DNA of 64,000 nucleotides from Oegoconia quadripuncta. Lineage: Eukaryota; Arthropoda; Insecta; Lepidoptera; Autostichidae. The translations under genes and the position numbers were made by a program. The stretch covers positions 1,488,001-1,552,000 of the forward strand of contig OX438744.1 of NCBI GenBank assembly GCA_949316235.1. Direction: 5' to 3'. The notes beneath the pieces are model-generated. The model saw nothing but the letters and a program-made list of their open reading frames with translations. It did no database searches and had not been told where the DNA came from. Positions 21,961 through 32,115 of this stretch are shown one piece after another (positions within the stretch are counted from its first letter, which is position 1; the number at the start of each line of letters is the position of its first letter).

Positions 21961-22662
21961 CATTCATAATTCGATTTAAACCACAGTTAAAACATCATCA
22001 TATAATTTATTGCCTCATATTATCATATACGTATGCTCCTTTTTTACTGAGACAAGGATATCAATAATAAGTAACACATTTATAAATTGTTTCAAGCATT
22101 TGAAGTTACAACATGGAATTAACATACATCATACTTCACCTTGACAATATAAACACGCCTTTATTTGGACGGGTGTGTAACGATGCTTTAGCCTCTCATT
22201 GGGAGTGTTTACACAAGATCGCCAATAGATGGCGCCACTAGTATTTTAAAACGCGCTATGATTGTGTTCCGCGCAAAACTACTTATGATCTCCCATGAAA
22301 TGATTATAATGTTCTCCAAAGAATATACGAACTTTATTTGTAATTTTTGTCAGCGTAGTCATCCACAACTGGTTGGCCAACGTTGTGTTGACACAGTAGA
22401 ACTACCTAAGGGACTCGATACTGGTACCTCATGAGTAGTATCGAATATAAAGTATCCAGTACTTTAGATTTACCAATATAATACCTTTTTAACGCTGCTG
22501 GGCGAAATCGGCGTTGTGTGTATCCAGTCTTTGTTCGAACGTATCTCAGAATTGAGTGCGGTTTTTGAAAATCATTTATTAAGTTTGCAATGTTCGTTGT
22601 TTTTCAACCACTTGTTGATAACTGATTGAGCTTTATGTAAGCTCGTAAGATGCAATTATATA

Positions 22663-23062
22663 CAGGGTGAAATTAAATTCCTGTAATTCCTGTTTACTGG
22701 TGATTCCACCCCGAATTACCAACAACTTTCCCCAAGGAACCATAGTCGAATACGATCGAAAAAATTCGATTGCCCATACAAAGTAAACTATTCTGTAACC
22801 ACCTTTAGTATATGGAAGTCCGAAACTTTTCCACTGAATTCGGCTATGGTTTTCAGTAGATAGTTGTTCGTATTCAGGTGTGGAGACATCAGCCGAAAAT
22901 TGTTGGACTTCTATACTAAAGGTGGTTTCAGATTGGTTTATTTTTTATCGGTAATCGAACATTTTTTGACCGAATTCGACTGAGGGTCCTTGTGGAAAGT
23001 TGTTCGTAATGAAGAGTGGCGTCACCAGTTAATTGGAATTGCACTAATTCATATTCACTCTG
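22663..23062. mobile_element. MITE-G, complete copy (TA TSD)
   Basis: The 400-bp element has ends CAGGGTGAAATTAAATTC and (inverted) GAATTCATATTCACTCTG-like text, with TA on both sides. The two halves are near-mirror images ('accacctttagtatatggaa' against 'ttctatactaaaggtggttt'), so it folds back on itself. A Tc1/mariner-type target is inferred. Other copies are at 31455-33601 and 45746-46077. Confidence 0.75.
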
Positions 23063-23184
23063 TATTGGTACCATCGAGATGGTCTGATGATGGAGCCGGG
23101 ATGTAGGGACTGGAACAGTCTAATGGCAAATGGCAAGATGGTCGAATTTAGGCTAGTTTGTTTTGTTGTCATGAACATTTTCCA

Positions 23185-23412
23185 TTACACATGATGATGA
23201 TTATTATTATATTTATGCATATACTTATCTATAATTATTTCTTTAGTATCGTGAACTGGTTTTATACTTACAAATGTCCCATAGCTGTGGGTTGTCTGGA
23301 AGAGATCGCTTTTAGTGATAAGACTGCCTAATTGTGTTCTATTGTTATCATCAAAATTTATTGTAAATTACTTTGCGCAATAAAGAGTATATGTATTGTA
23401 TTGTATTGTATT
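23185..23412 (+). mobile_element. LINE 3'-end with TTGTA tail
   Basis: It contains 'agagatcgcttttagtgata', 'gcgcaataaagagtatatgt' and ends in (ATTGT)n. It is inverted relative to 23618-23770. Confidence 0.75.
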
Positions 23413-23576
23413 GATGATGGAGGTCTGAAGATGGAGTCATAAGATTGTCATTGGAACTCCTGTATGGACTTCATGTTACTCGTTTTTGTACTAGAATAAC
23501 ATGTGATAATCATGATGGAGTATAATGGCTTCTTTTTAACCCCTGACGCAAAAAGAGGAGTTTTATAAGTTTGACC

Positions 23577-23580
<4 letters not shown>

Positions 23581-23609
<29 letters not shown>
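23581..23609. repeat. (TG)n microsatellite
   Basis: About 14 TG dinucleotides, preceded by 'taagtttgacctcta', a phrase of a common lepidopteran repeat (recollection). Confidence 0.85.
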
Positions 23610-23610
<1 letters not shown>

Positions 23611-23617
23611 ATGTGCA

Positions 23618-23770
23618 AAAAAACTCAATTAGGCAGTCTTATCACTAAAAGCGATCTCTTCCAGACAACCCACAGCTATGGGATATTTGTAGGTAGAAAA
23701 ACAGTTAGGGTGCACGATACTACCAACTAAAGAAATAATTATAGATAAGTATGCATAAATATAAAAATAA
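23618..23770 (-). mobile_element. LINE 3'-end, inverted partner
   Basis: It is the reverse complement of 23250-23340 ('cttatcactaaaagcgatct', 'cccacagctatgggatattt'). The pair could fold into a stem with a loop of about 300 bp. Confidence 0.75.
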
Positions 23771-23797
23771 TATCATTTAAAAAAAAAAAAAAAAAAA

Positions 23798-24003
23798 TCC
23801 GGCATCTCATGATTTGCTGTCATAGTGTGTTTGTATGTGTGCTTTCAAATGTTTTATGTACGAGTGCTGTTTATTAGCTTTTTAGTTTTATATTGTAAGT
23901 CTATCAGTGAAAACCTGTAGTTAGCTTTATGCTTCTTAAAATGCATCAATTTTATTATAACCAGCTGTTGGTTTTCCGAAAAGAATAAAATAAAATAAAA
24001 TTA
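23798..24003 (+). mobile_element. LINE 3' untranslated end
   Basis: It follows a poly(A) run (23780-23797) and ends 'ccagctgttggttttccgaa' plus (AATAA)n. The inverted phrase 'gggaaaccaacagctg' occurs inside SINE-A2 at 11205. No coding part is present. Confidence 0.5.
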
Positions 24004-24019
24004 ATAGACTTACTTAATA

Positions 24020-24021
<2 letters not shown>

Positions 24022-24056
<35 letters not shown>
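24022..24056. repeat. (TA)n microsatellite at a MITE-R insertion site
   Basis: A TA run abuts the left end of MITE-R, which targets TA dinucleotides. Confidence 0.85.
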
Positions 24057-24059
<3 letters not shown>

Positions 24060-24921
24060 GGCGTCCCAAAGTTATGGGACATGAAGGGGAAGTACCTTAA
24101 ATATTGTAGATAGTGAATTTTGCTCAAAGAAGACTTTATGTTATTTTTAAAAGTTAGTAATTCTGCATTCATAGATTTTCTAAAAATTATTTGCTTCGGC
24201 TGGGAATCGAACCGACTCAAATGTGAAAAAAAAAACACCCTACTTTTATGATGCCAATCGAAAGAATAGCTAAAAAATAATAACTCTGCCTAAGTAACAT
24301 AGTATTTTAAAAGAAAGGAACAACATAAAATGATTGAGTCAAATTTCAAGAAAGTTATTTATTGCTAAAGTGATTTCTTCTTTTGGGGATACGTGAAAGA
24401 TATGCTATACAAAAAGCGATACGAGAACGTAGGCGAGTTGCAAACAGAATTGTGCCATATCACATCGAGTGTTCACCATAAAATGATTAGAAAATCAACA
24501 GGCAGCGGGCTCATTAAAAGATTGGCGATTTGCGTAAGACAAGAGGGATCACATTTTGAGCATTTAATTAATTAATTTACAAAAAAATACCTACTTAATT
24601 GACTACGGCAGTTTCATGTATGTTTTTTATTTGATTAAAATGATTAATTTCACGTTGTTCCTTTCTTTTAAAATACTATGTTACTTAGGCAGAGTTATTA
24701 TTTTTTAGCTATTCTTTCGATTGGCATCATAAAAGTAGGGTGTTTTTTTTTTCACATTTGAGTCGGTTCGATTCCCAGCCGAAGCAAATAATTTTTAGAA
24801 AATCTATGAATGCAGAATTACTAACTTTTAAAAATAACATAAAGTCTTCTTTGAGCAAAATTCACTATCTACGATATTTAAGGTACTTCCCCTTCATGTC
24901 CCATAACTTTGGGACGCCCTG
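24057..24921 (+). mobile_element. MITE-R, copy 1 (865 bp, 268-bp TIRs)
   Basis: The left arm is 24057-24324 and the right arm 24654-24921, inverted and almost identical. The ends are CAGGGCGTCCCAAAGTTATG and its complement, with TA on both sides. The 329-bp centre carries only the last part of a transposase gene. The same element, also 865 bp, lies inverted in the peroxidase intron at 59181-60045. It is a deletion derivative of a Tc1/mariner-superfamily transposon, probably recently active given the near-identity of the copies. Confidence 0.9.
24372..24575 (+). pseudogene. Tc1/mariner-type transposase C-terminal fragment
   Basis: The frame reads [18 protein letters not shown] and ends [12 protein letters not shown] before a stop. 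The DFFxWGYxK and GxHFEHL motifs mark the C-terminal end of IS630/Tc1/mariner-superfamily DDE transposases. Only about 68 codons remain; the DNA-binding and most catalytic parts are deleted, so it cannot be active. The reading frame has stayed open in both copies, which fits youth rather than function. Confidence 0.75.
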
Positions 24922-24923
24922 TA

Positions 24924-25211
24924 TATACATTTATTATCGCTGTCCTACATAATTCAAGTGAAGAAACAGGTTTATTATATTCCACTCTAATATTACAAGC
25001 ACAAAAACATAATAATAAATAAATAGATTGTTCATTCCAACGTCACGCTCTGAATCTGCATTCCCCAAGTTACCCCACTTTGTGTAGCGGCGCATAGACA
25101 CTGATGAGGGGCTGACACCCGTTGGGCGGTCGGCCCGACTGACTGATCTGTCCGATCGCTGTCCGATACGTCTTCATTAGTGAATTGACGGACTGAGGAT
25201 AGTGCGGTTGC
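24924..25211. other. anonymous DNA
   Basis: A G+C-richer patch lies at 25060-25190. The minus-strand 120-codon frame 25394-25032 runs into retroelement C and has no recognised domain. Confidence 0.35.
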
Positions 25212-25225
25212 AAGGATTAACAATG

Positions 25226-25605
25226 GGCTTTTTGGCGGGAACTCGGCGAGTGAAGTAGCATTTTTCTTTATAACTCTCATAATTTGTGCATTTTGACTTT
25301 TGAAGCAGCAAACGTTAGTGATGGTGTACAAGTGAAGGGAAGTGTAAATTAAAGTGCGTAACGGAGCTTTCGGGTTCCCACAAGAAGCCGCCAAAATCTT
25401 TTGTAAAGCATTCTGCCACTTTACTGAAGAATGACTTGACCGTGACTAGACTCTGTATACGCCAAGTATACGACGAACTACTTGTTTTCACTGAGACTGA
25501 CTTATAAACTGAAGAAATAAGATAAATAAGACATGGCTGTTATGGGCTAGATCCCTTTGCCTTCTCCTAGAGGAGAAAATAAAACTAAAAAAAAAAAAAA
25601 AAAAA
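25226..25605 (+). mobile_element. retroelement C, copy 4 (poly(A), 14-bp TSD)
   Basis: It starts GGCTTTTTGGCGGGAACTCG and ends in a pure A run. The perfect direct repeat AAGGATTAACAATG flanks it (25212-25225 and 25606-25619). It lacks about 16 bp present in copy 1 around 'cttaataatggcagaatatt'. Confidence 0.85.
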
Positions 25606-25894
25606 AAGGATTAACAATGTCATATGGTCGGACTTAGGGTAGGTCGATTAAAATCATAATCATAATTTATTCACAATTTTCATTACACGTCGATTGAATA
25701 GTTCAGAACAATATAAAATTAGGGCAATGTCATTCGATATCTAAAATATAAACAAAAAAGAGTGTCGTTTTAAATGTCATTATAATGATAATTGAAACTG
25801 TATTTTAGGTATATTGTTCACTATTAACACAACACAATGTAACTAAGACCACACTTAACCGCCTCCGTGGCTCAATGTAAACAACAAATATTAA
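25606..25894. other. anonymous DNA with a SINE-B head scrap
   Basis: Only 'ccgcctccgtggctcaatgt' at 25858-25888 is recognisable, a 5' piece of SINE-B without its tail. Confidence 0.5.
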
Positions 25895-26075
25895 AAAAAA
25901 AAAATTAAAAAAAAACATCATTTTTTTTTTTTTTTTAATTAGAATGGGATCGCTCTTGACCTTAATCTGGACTAATGTCGAGATAAGGTCTACGATGGAA
26001 CGAGCATTCATCTTCGACCACACATCTCTTTCCATCAGGTGAGATTGTGGTCAAACGCCTAACCAGTTAATCATA
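25895..26075 (-). mobile_element. LINE 3' ends joined (poly(T) start, LINE-E tail)
   Basis: After a poly(T) run, 'aattagaatgggatcgctct' to 'gacattagtccagatt' (reverse strand) matches the insertion at 36181-36272. The flanking 'ccatcaggtgagattgtggt' is the + strand LINE-E tail. The minus-strand peptide VDLISTLVQIKVKSDPIL is shared by both insertions. Confidence 0.6.
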
Positions 26076-26154
26076 AAAACTGCCTCAACATATCCACTAA
26101 TATGTCCCTCTCACTTTATAATCGAATGCATCAGGTGTTTCAATTGATTCTAGA

Positions 26155-26605
26155 GTGTTTTTTTTTGTACAAGGGGTTAACACTTGACCTCAATCACACT
26201 TGATGTTAAGTGAAGATGAGGTCGAGGGTGGAAGCGTACTGACCCGGAAACCCCAACACATTTGGAGGACTGGCTATCTCATCTCTGATAACTGGAACAC
26301 AACAATGCTATGAACATTGCTGCTTGGCGGCAGATTTAGATACGAAGGTTTTTGGATGTTAGGTAAATTGTACATATTTAAAATAAAATAATAATCTAAT
26401 CTAGTTTGAATAATATAAATAAATTGAATTTCATAAATGAGAAATTTCGAAAAAAAAAAATAGTAGGTAGTAGCTAGCCAGGCGGACATTTAAAATGCCC
26501 TACCATCAACCAAACCGAGTACTTAAACATGTACCCCGCTGAGGATCGAACCCGCGACCTCCGAATCGTAAACCCAATTGTTTACATTGAGCCACGGAGA
26601 CGGTT
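26155..26605 (-). mobile_element. SINE-B split by an insertion
   Basis: The 3' half (26160-26343) and 5' half (about 26462-26605) of one minus-strand SINE-B are separated by about 118 bp of AT-rich sequence ('tacgaaggtttttggatgtt' onward) with no known family. Confidence 0.75.
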
Positions 26606-26699
26606 CGTTTTTCTTATATTGTTGACTGAGCTGAAGCCTCGGGCGGCGGTGGTCGATTTAAATTCCAAGCCGGCCGCCACTTCTCAATGCCATCTCCAA

Positions 26700-26852
26700 G
26701 GGCGTAACGGAAGCTGTTACAAATTGGTTAACAGTGTGTGGTACAAGTCTCGAATGCAGGTACGGAGCGATTTTTAATTTATTCTGTGTTTAAACTGTAT
26801 TTTCTTATCTGTTGTGCAATAAAGTGTATTTGTATTGTATTGTATTGTGTAA
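26700..26852 (+). mobile_element. LINE 3'-end with TTGTA tail
   Basis: It contains 'actgtattttcttatctgtt', 'gcaataaagtgtatttgtat' and (TATTG)n. A coding-like scrap lies upstream. Positions 26853-27116 show nothing recognisable. Confidence 0.65.
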
Positions 26853-27116
26853 AACGAAATCTTAATTTATCCAATGAGGGCGCCACTGGACGGAATAAAC
26901 CTTCCTAAACATAGATTTATTCTGTATACCTATTGTATTTACGGATCTTTAGGATATAAAGGGTAATTTTATGGAACTTATACTGGATAATCTAGTCCCA
27001 AACTAGGCAAATCTAACTACTACATGAATCGACAATTGGAAAAACAGACGACCAGTTACTTTCTGCCTAGTGTAATAATGTTTAGCGGAGAATTAGGAGT
27101 GTGAGCAAGAAAAAAA

Positions 27117-27350
27117 GACGATTCGGAGGTCGCGGGTTCGATCGCCAGCGGGATACATGTTTAAGTACTCGGTTTGGTTGGTGGTAGGGCATTTAAAATG
27201 TCCGCCTGGCTAGCTACCACCATCTTATCTAAACCTGCCGCCAAGCAGCAATGTTAATAGCATTGTTGTGTTCCGGTTGTCAGAGATAAAATAGCCAGTC
27301 CCCCAAATGTGTTGGGGTTTCCGGGCCAGTACACTTTCACCTTCACAAAA
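27117..27350 (+). mobile_element. SINE-B, lacking both ends
   Basis: It begins at 'gattcggaggtcgcgggttc' and runs to 'ccgggccagtacactttcac', then stops at an A run, so the head and the final 60 bases are missing. Confidence 0.75.
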
Positions 27351-27504
27351 AAAAAAGTGCGAGGACAATTTTTTTAATATACACAACGGGTTAGTACTTG
27401 AACTTTGCGATTAATCAGCAAGCTGAACCGAGTATTGGAGGCAACATCGCTTATGTCTGACTACTATAACGGTTAATTTAAAATTTAAAAAACTTCCAAG
27501 ACGC

Positions 27505-27700
27505 AAACCATACAATACAATACAAATACACTTTATTGCACAACAGAAAAGAAAATACAGTTTCAGAAAGCTGGTAAGAATATAATGTACAATTTGGCGA
27601 CCTTATCACTAAAAGTGATCTCTTCCAGGCAACCTTTGGGTATAAGGACAGTACATTTGAAATAGGTAGGTTGTGCGGTATTAAATAGGGATGCAGATAC
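27505..27700 (-). mobile_element. LINE 3'-end fragment
   Basis: It has the inverted TTGTA tail ('tacaatacaatacaaataca'), 'tttattgcacaacagaaaag' and 'cttatcactaaaagtgatct'. Positions 27701-27875 are AT-rich and show nothing recognisable. Confidence 0.7.
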
Positions 27701-27875
27701 AAACTACGTGAATAAATTTCATATATTTACATACACATACATACATAGATCAATAGACAAATATACCTACTTATATATAACATCTATAAAATAGCAACAA
27801 AATACAAACGTAAATATATAGGTGTACTAAAAAAATATTTATTGATATATAAAATAATAAAAATAAGCGACAATA

Positions 27876-28062
27876 GGATTGTGCCAAGGTATAGAGAGAA
27901 GCTAAGAAGGGAACACAGATTAAAGCACCAGGAAATGCTCTTGGACGGCGACTTTGAAAGTATTCAAAGTTTGAGCTCGTCTGATGGACTCGGGTAGGCA
28001 GTTCCAGAGACGAATGGCTTGAAGAGTAAATGATTGGCTATAGAATTTTGAGGTCAAACCTT
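27876..28062 (-). mobile_element. LINE RT C-terminal remnant next to a minisatellite
   Basis: The minus-strand frame reads SKFYSQSFTLQAIRLWNCLP, then ESIRRAQTLNTFKVAVQE, the standard C-terminus of Jockey-like reverse transcriptases. The upstream part of the LINE is interrupted at 28063 by the 39-bp tandem array. Confidence 0.75.
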
Positions 28063-28452
28063 CTTAACAGAACAAGTATATCGTGGAAAGGGCTTAACCA
28101 TCTTAACAGAACAAGTATATCGTGGGAAGGGCTTAACCATCTTAACAGAACAAGTATATCGTGGGAAGGGCTTAACCATCTTAACAGAACAAGTATATCT
28201 TGGAAAGGGCTTAACCATTTTAACAGAACAAGTATATCTTGGAAAGGGCTTAACCATCTTAACAGAACAAGTATATCTTGGAAAAGGCTTAACCATTTTA
28301 ACAGAACAAGTATATCTCGGAAAGGGCTTAACCATCTTAACAGAACAAGTATATCTTGGAAAGGGCTTAACCATCTTAACAGAACAAGTATATCTTGGAA
28401 AGGGCTTAACCATCTTAACAGAACAAGTATATCTTGGAAAGGGCTTAACCAA
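28063..28452. repeat. 39-bp minisatellite, 10 units
   Basis: Ten head-to-tail units ('cttaacagaacaagtatatc' + 'ttggaaagggcttaaccat') run exactly 39 bp apart (28063, 28102 and onward). Units differ by 0-3 bases (cgtgg/cttgg/ctcgg; catctt/cattt). Because 39 is divisible by three, several frames stay open across it, encoding NRTSISWKGLNHL on + and MVKPFPRYTCSVK on -. Nothing suggests translation. Positions 28453-28765 are anonymous. Confidence 0.95.
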
Positions 28453-28769
28453 TTTCTTTGAAATGTGGACAAAACCCATAAATCACTAATCGACAACGAA
28501 TATCGAATACGACTACGCCACGAGTGCTTGCTGTACTCGTGTCAAAAATCGCTACCTCTTACGACTTGCCGACCGGTTGAAACGGAAAAACTCGATAACC
28601 TTGCCCCGGCCGGGTGATGTTACAGCTGATACTACATTAGTTAGGTTCACGTCTCCCTTGTGGTCGATAATCCGTTGCTCATTCGAACCTAACACTCGTA
28701 TTAAATGGGATGTAACCAAATTGAATCTAATACATGCAAAAAAATAAGGCATCATTTAAGAAAAATAGT

Positions 28770-28925
28770 GTGAAACCGGCATGCCCGAGAAATAAAAATT
28801 CTAAGGCAGGTGAAGTCCCCAACCCGCATTGGGCCAGCATGGCGGACTATGGCCCATACTCCCTCATATACGAGGGAAGATCTATATCCCTGCAGTGGGA
28901 TGTTTACGGGCTGATGATGACTGCT
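28770..28925 (+). mobile_element. SINE-J fragment, 3' part
   Basis: 'ccaacccgcattgggccagc', 'tatggcccatactccctcat' and 'gtgggatgtttacgggctga' are the SINE-J 3' region in + orientation. The tRNA-like head is missing. Confidence 0.75.
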
Positions 28926-28959
28926 AACTCAAGCAACAAGTTTAAGATATATAATTTAT

Positions 28960-29160
28960 TAGCTTTCCGCCTCCGACTTCGTCCGCGTAGAAGATTTCGT
29001 CAAAATCGGTTTAGCAAAAAAGTTAGCCTATATGTTAATCCAGATCCTAATCTGTCTACCTACCAAATTTTATCCAAATCCGTCTAGCCGTTTAGGAGTG
29101 AAGAGGTAACAAACATACATACACACACACAAGCTTTCGTATTTATTATATTAGTTATTG
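28960..29160. repeat. dispersed DNA-element end
   Basis: 'cgacttcgtccgcgtagaag', 'aaatcggtttagcaaaaaa' and 'aaatccgtctagccgtttag' followed by 'acatacatacacacacac' are typical of a widespread lepidopteran non-autonomous element (recollection). Positions 29161-29559 show nothing else recognisable. Confidence 0.45.
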
Positions 29161-29699
29161 GGATATTAATTGGGATTCTGTTCGTGTGTGCATACTGAAT
29201 AAAACATTCATTTATTCATACCATATTCATTTACTCCGAGGTCGTTCAACAAAGTATCTACCTGTGACAGCTTTTAAAGTATATAATATTTCCTAGCGTG
29301 TAGTGGAACATCAGTGTATATTATAAGGCGTGTACAGCTCGTCAGTGCTATTCTCTGCCGGCTGGCCCACTCAAGCTGACGTCGCCTCTAATGACAGGCA
29401 TCCATCAAACGCTCCTACAGCTGTAATGACAGCTCGCTGTTTTGTGCTAAGCTGTCTTGTGTTTTGGATAAATTTCAGAAGCAAGCAACACTAGGAAAAA
29501 CTTGAATTATATTGAAAAGAATGGGGCATAATAGGTAAGTGAAATATAAGGTACTGGCGAGGGTAGTTTAATTTTACTTTCAAAACCATTATCGAATATA
29601 GCTTTTGTCATTTGAGGGTTGCGTTTATAGTTGTTAATCTACATAATTACGTCATTAAATTAAATAAATAAAAAAAGCTTCGACAAAATGTGAGTTCGA

Positions 29700-29938
29700 A
29701 ATAAATTTAGAATGATAGGAACCCTACGGATCCCGCCAGTTGCATATCAATCTTCAGCAGGTGCGTGCATTGTATAAGTTACGTTAAATTCACAATTTAA
29801 GTTTTTGAAAAAACTTAATGATTTAAGTTCTATTTAAAACAAAATCTTAAATTCTATGACGAGCAGCAGTCCCAACTGAAGAACAAGTGAAGTAAAGCCC
29901 TTGCAATAAAATCACATCTTGGCGCCCAGCATGGGACT
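29700..29938 (+). mobile_element. LTR end plus tRNA-Lys-type primer-binding site
   Basis: AATAAA at 29905 is followed by 'atcacatct' and then TTGGCGCCCAGCATGGGAC (29919-29937). This closely resembles the 18-base site complementary to lysine tRNA used by many Ty3-type and retroviral LTR elements. The LTR 5' end could not be fixed, and no gag/pol frame follows, so this is a remnant. Confidence 0.5.
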
Positions 29939-30329
29939 AGCATAAATGAACGATGTGCGAAGTGTCTCGGCGTGGATGAAACATGTAATGTAAGCATTCA
30001 CTTTGTATCAAGGACAGATCTAGAAACCAGATCAAGAAGGACTGAGCCAAGGGTCAGGGAGGAGGGGGTTTCATATAAATATATGTCTATAATCTACAGT
30101 TTTTTCAATACAGTTAATATTTATGATAATAATGAAGAGGTCAATTTATATTTAATTCACATTGATATGCCTATTAATTTATCGATATTTTTATATAATT
30201 ATGATACAATAAGTTATTCAATATTGTATACATTGTTAAATGTCATCAAACTCTATAAATAGCCGTGTTTGGCATAAGTTCGGTCATTTTGTTTGTTGCT
30301 GTTGAACCGAGAGGATTAAAAAAAGTGTA
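29939..30329. other. possible LTR-element leader remnant
   Basis: No domain is visible. The 96-codon + frame 29972-30262 starts MDETCNVSIHFVSR but becomes low-complexity AT-rich sequence. It may be the decayed leader of the LTR element. Confidence 0.3.
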
Positions 30330-30778
30330 CGGTCTATGTTGTTTCTATTCCCGACCCGCTGTCCGTTTACACTTTATTTATTTCATTTAATGATGTTATC
30401 ATGTGGAATGCCAACTTCCCGTTTAACATTACACTCGAAAAGTCCGTTTGTAATGTCTATAAAAATATATAATAAATTGCCTGACCTAATAAAAAATGAA
30501 ACCAATGACAATTCTTTCATTAAAAAATTCAAGTAATTTTTAATTATAAAATGTTACTATACAATTGACGAATATTTAAATGATAAACTAATTATGAATT
30601 AATGTTTTAATATAAAAAAGGTAATTTAATATAAATATGTTATAAAGCTCCGTAAAAATCGTCCTCCTCTCTACAAATTGTTGTGCCCGACAGGGTCCAT
30701 AATGAACCATTGTTTTTTTTGATGACCACCTGTACACACATTGTGGCATGCAATAAAGAATTGAATTGAATTAAATAG
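30330..30778 (+). mobile_element. LINE RT C-terminal remnant with (GAATT)n tail
   Basis: The frame reads RLTLHSKSPFVMSIKIYNKL, then PDLIKNETNDNSFIKKFK, the C-terminus of Jockey-like RT. About 240 bp of 3' region follows, ending 'gcaataaagaattgaattga'. Confidence 0.75.
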
Positions 30779-30784
30779 GATTTT

Positions 30785-30912
30785 TTTTTTAATATATGAG
30801 AGGGCGGCAAACGAGCATGCGGGTCACCTGATGGAAAGCAATCACCGCCGCCCATGGACACCCGCAACACCAAAAGGGTCACAGATGCGTTGCCGGCCTT
30901 AGAGGAAGGTGT
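30785..30912 (-). mobile_element. LINE-F 3'-end fragment
   Basis: It is identical in layout to 8410-8540 ('gagagggcggcaaacgagca' to 'gcgttgccggcct'). Confidence 0.8.
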
Positions 30913-31240
30913 CCACCCCAGAATAAGTAGGGCAGCCTGAGCGATGAGGGATTCTCCAGCACTAATAGTGCTGGTACCCTCCTGGGGTACTAACTCTTTA
31001 AATACCGCTACCATTCTGGAGAGAGACTGGAAGGTGGGCCTCCGGCGCCCTCGCTCACCGGACGAAGCGCAGTGGCAAAATGCCACTACTCAGACGTCGG
31101 TCTTCTGCGAGAGGGTGGTACTTCCCCGGTCGAGCCGGCCCATTCATGCTGCAAGCTAATAGCTTACAGCGTGGCTCTACCACTACAAGGATACAAACGC
31201 GACGTTCAAATGGCACAATTAACGCTTTATTAGATGAGGG
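30913..31240. other. G+C-rich anonymous segment
   Basis: It is unlike its neighbours in base composition ('gggcctccggcgccctcgct', 'cttccccggtcgagccggcc'). The minus-strand 148-codon frame 31086-30640 spans it and LINE-F and has no recognised domain. It may belong to another LINE 3' region. Confidence 0.35.
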
Positions 31241-31454
31241 TTTAATTAAAAAAAAATTAAACTACCTATGCCAATACCTTCTATTTTACTTACGTAATAT
31301 GTCCCATTATTTTCCTTACGTTAAAAAAACTCAACGGCTTTACAATAGTCTTCTATAAATAGCGTCGTCAATCAAAAGTAAATATTAGAAAAGGTTTCAA
31401 TTTCATCTCGCCGTGGATTTTTATCTATAACATTCCTCTAGTTCCCATCAATAT

Positions 31455-32115
31455 ACAGGGTGAATTGCAATTCGTGTAATAATCGTGGAATTCGCAATGA
31501 CTGGTGACGCCACTGTCCATTACGAACAACTTTCCCCAAGGAACCTTTGTCGAATTCGATCAAAAATTTTCGATTACCCATAAAAAGTAAAGCATTCTGA
31601 AACAATTAGCAAGTTCCATAGAATGACACTTTAGACTGGTCTTTTTTTGGTTACAGGTGTAACCACGGTCGGTTGAGTGGCAATCTCAGAATGTAAGAGC
31701 CACTCCTGATGGCGAGAGGCTGGTGATCTGTCACAAAGGTTTCGTAGTATGGACACTAGTCTCTCACAAAAACTATGTATATACAGGGTGAAATTTAATT
31801 CGCGTAATTTCTGTTTACTGGTGACTCCACTCCTGATTACGAACAACTTTCCACTAGGAACCATAGGCGAATTTACTTATGTCAAACCATATCGATTAAT
31901 AAGTTACCGATAATACAAAAACAAGTAAGTACGAGAGAGATCTGAGATCGTCTTTGGTTTACACAATTAGCAAGTTCCATAGAATGACACTTTAGACTGG
32001 TCTTTTTTTTGTTACATGTGTAACCACGGTCGGTTGAGTGGCTATCTCACAATGTAAGAGCCACTGAGGATGTGTCACACAGGTTTCGTACGGACACTAG
32101 TCTCTCACAAAAACT
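31455..32115. mobile_element. G-H-G-H patchwork
   Basis: Order: MITE-G 5' part (31455-31600), repeat H (31601-31778, 'tagcaagttccatagaatga'), MITE-G start (31779-31870) and repeat H (31878-32115). In both H-to-G joins the sequence is 'ctctcacaaaaactatg' followed by 'tatacagggtg', so H and G travel together. The same H-G order recurs at 45497-46077. Confidence 0.7.

Noticed and set aside
24740..24952. Small protein frame repeated at 24014-24238, 59000-59362 and 59864-60106
   Set aside because: It is a frame through the MITE-R terminal inverted repeats, so it appears once per arm.
25032..25394. 120-codon minus-strand frame
   Set aside because: Half of it lies in retroelement C, and nothing domain-like is visible.
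28063..28452. CRISPR-like array
   Set aside because: Units are contiguous 39-mers without variable spacers, in an animal-type genome next to LINE sequence.
28030..28496. Three long overlapping reading frames (NRTSISWKGLNHL and MVKPFPRYTCSVK repeats) as a repeat protein gene
   Set aside because: They are a by-product of a 39-bp tandem array. Several frames are open at once, and there is no promoter, start context or flanking domain.
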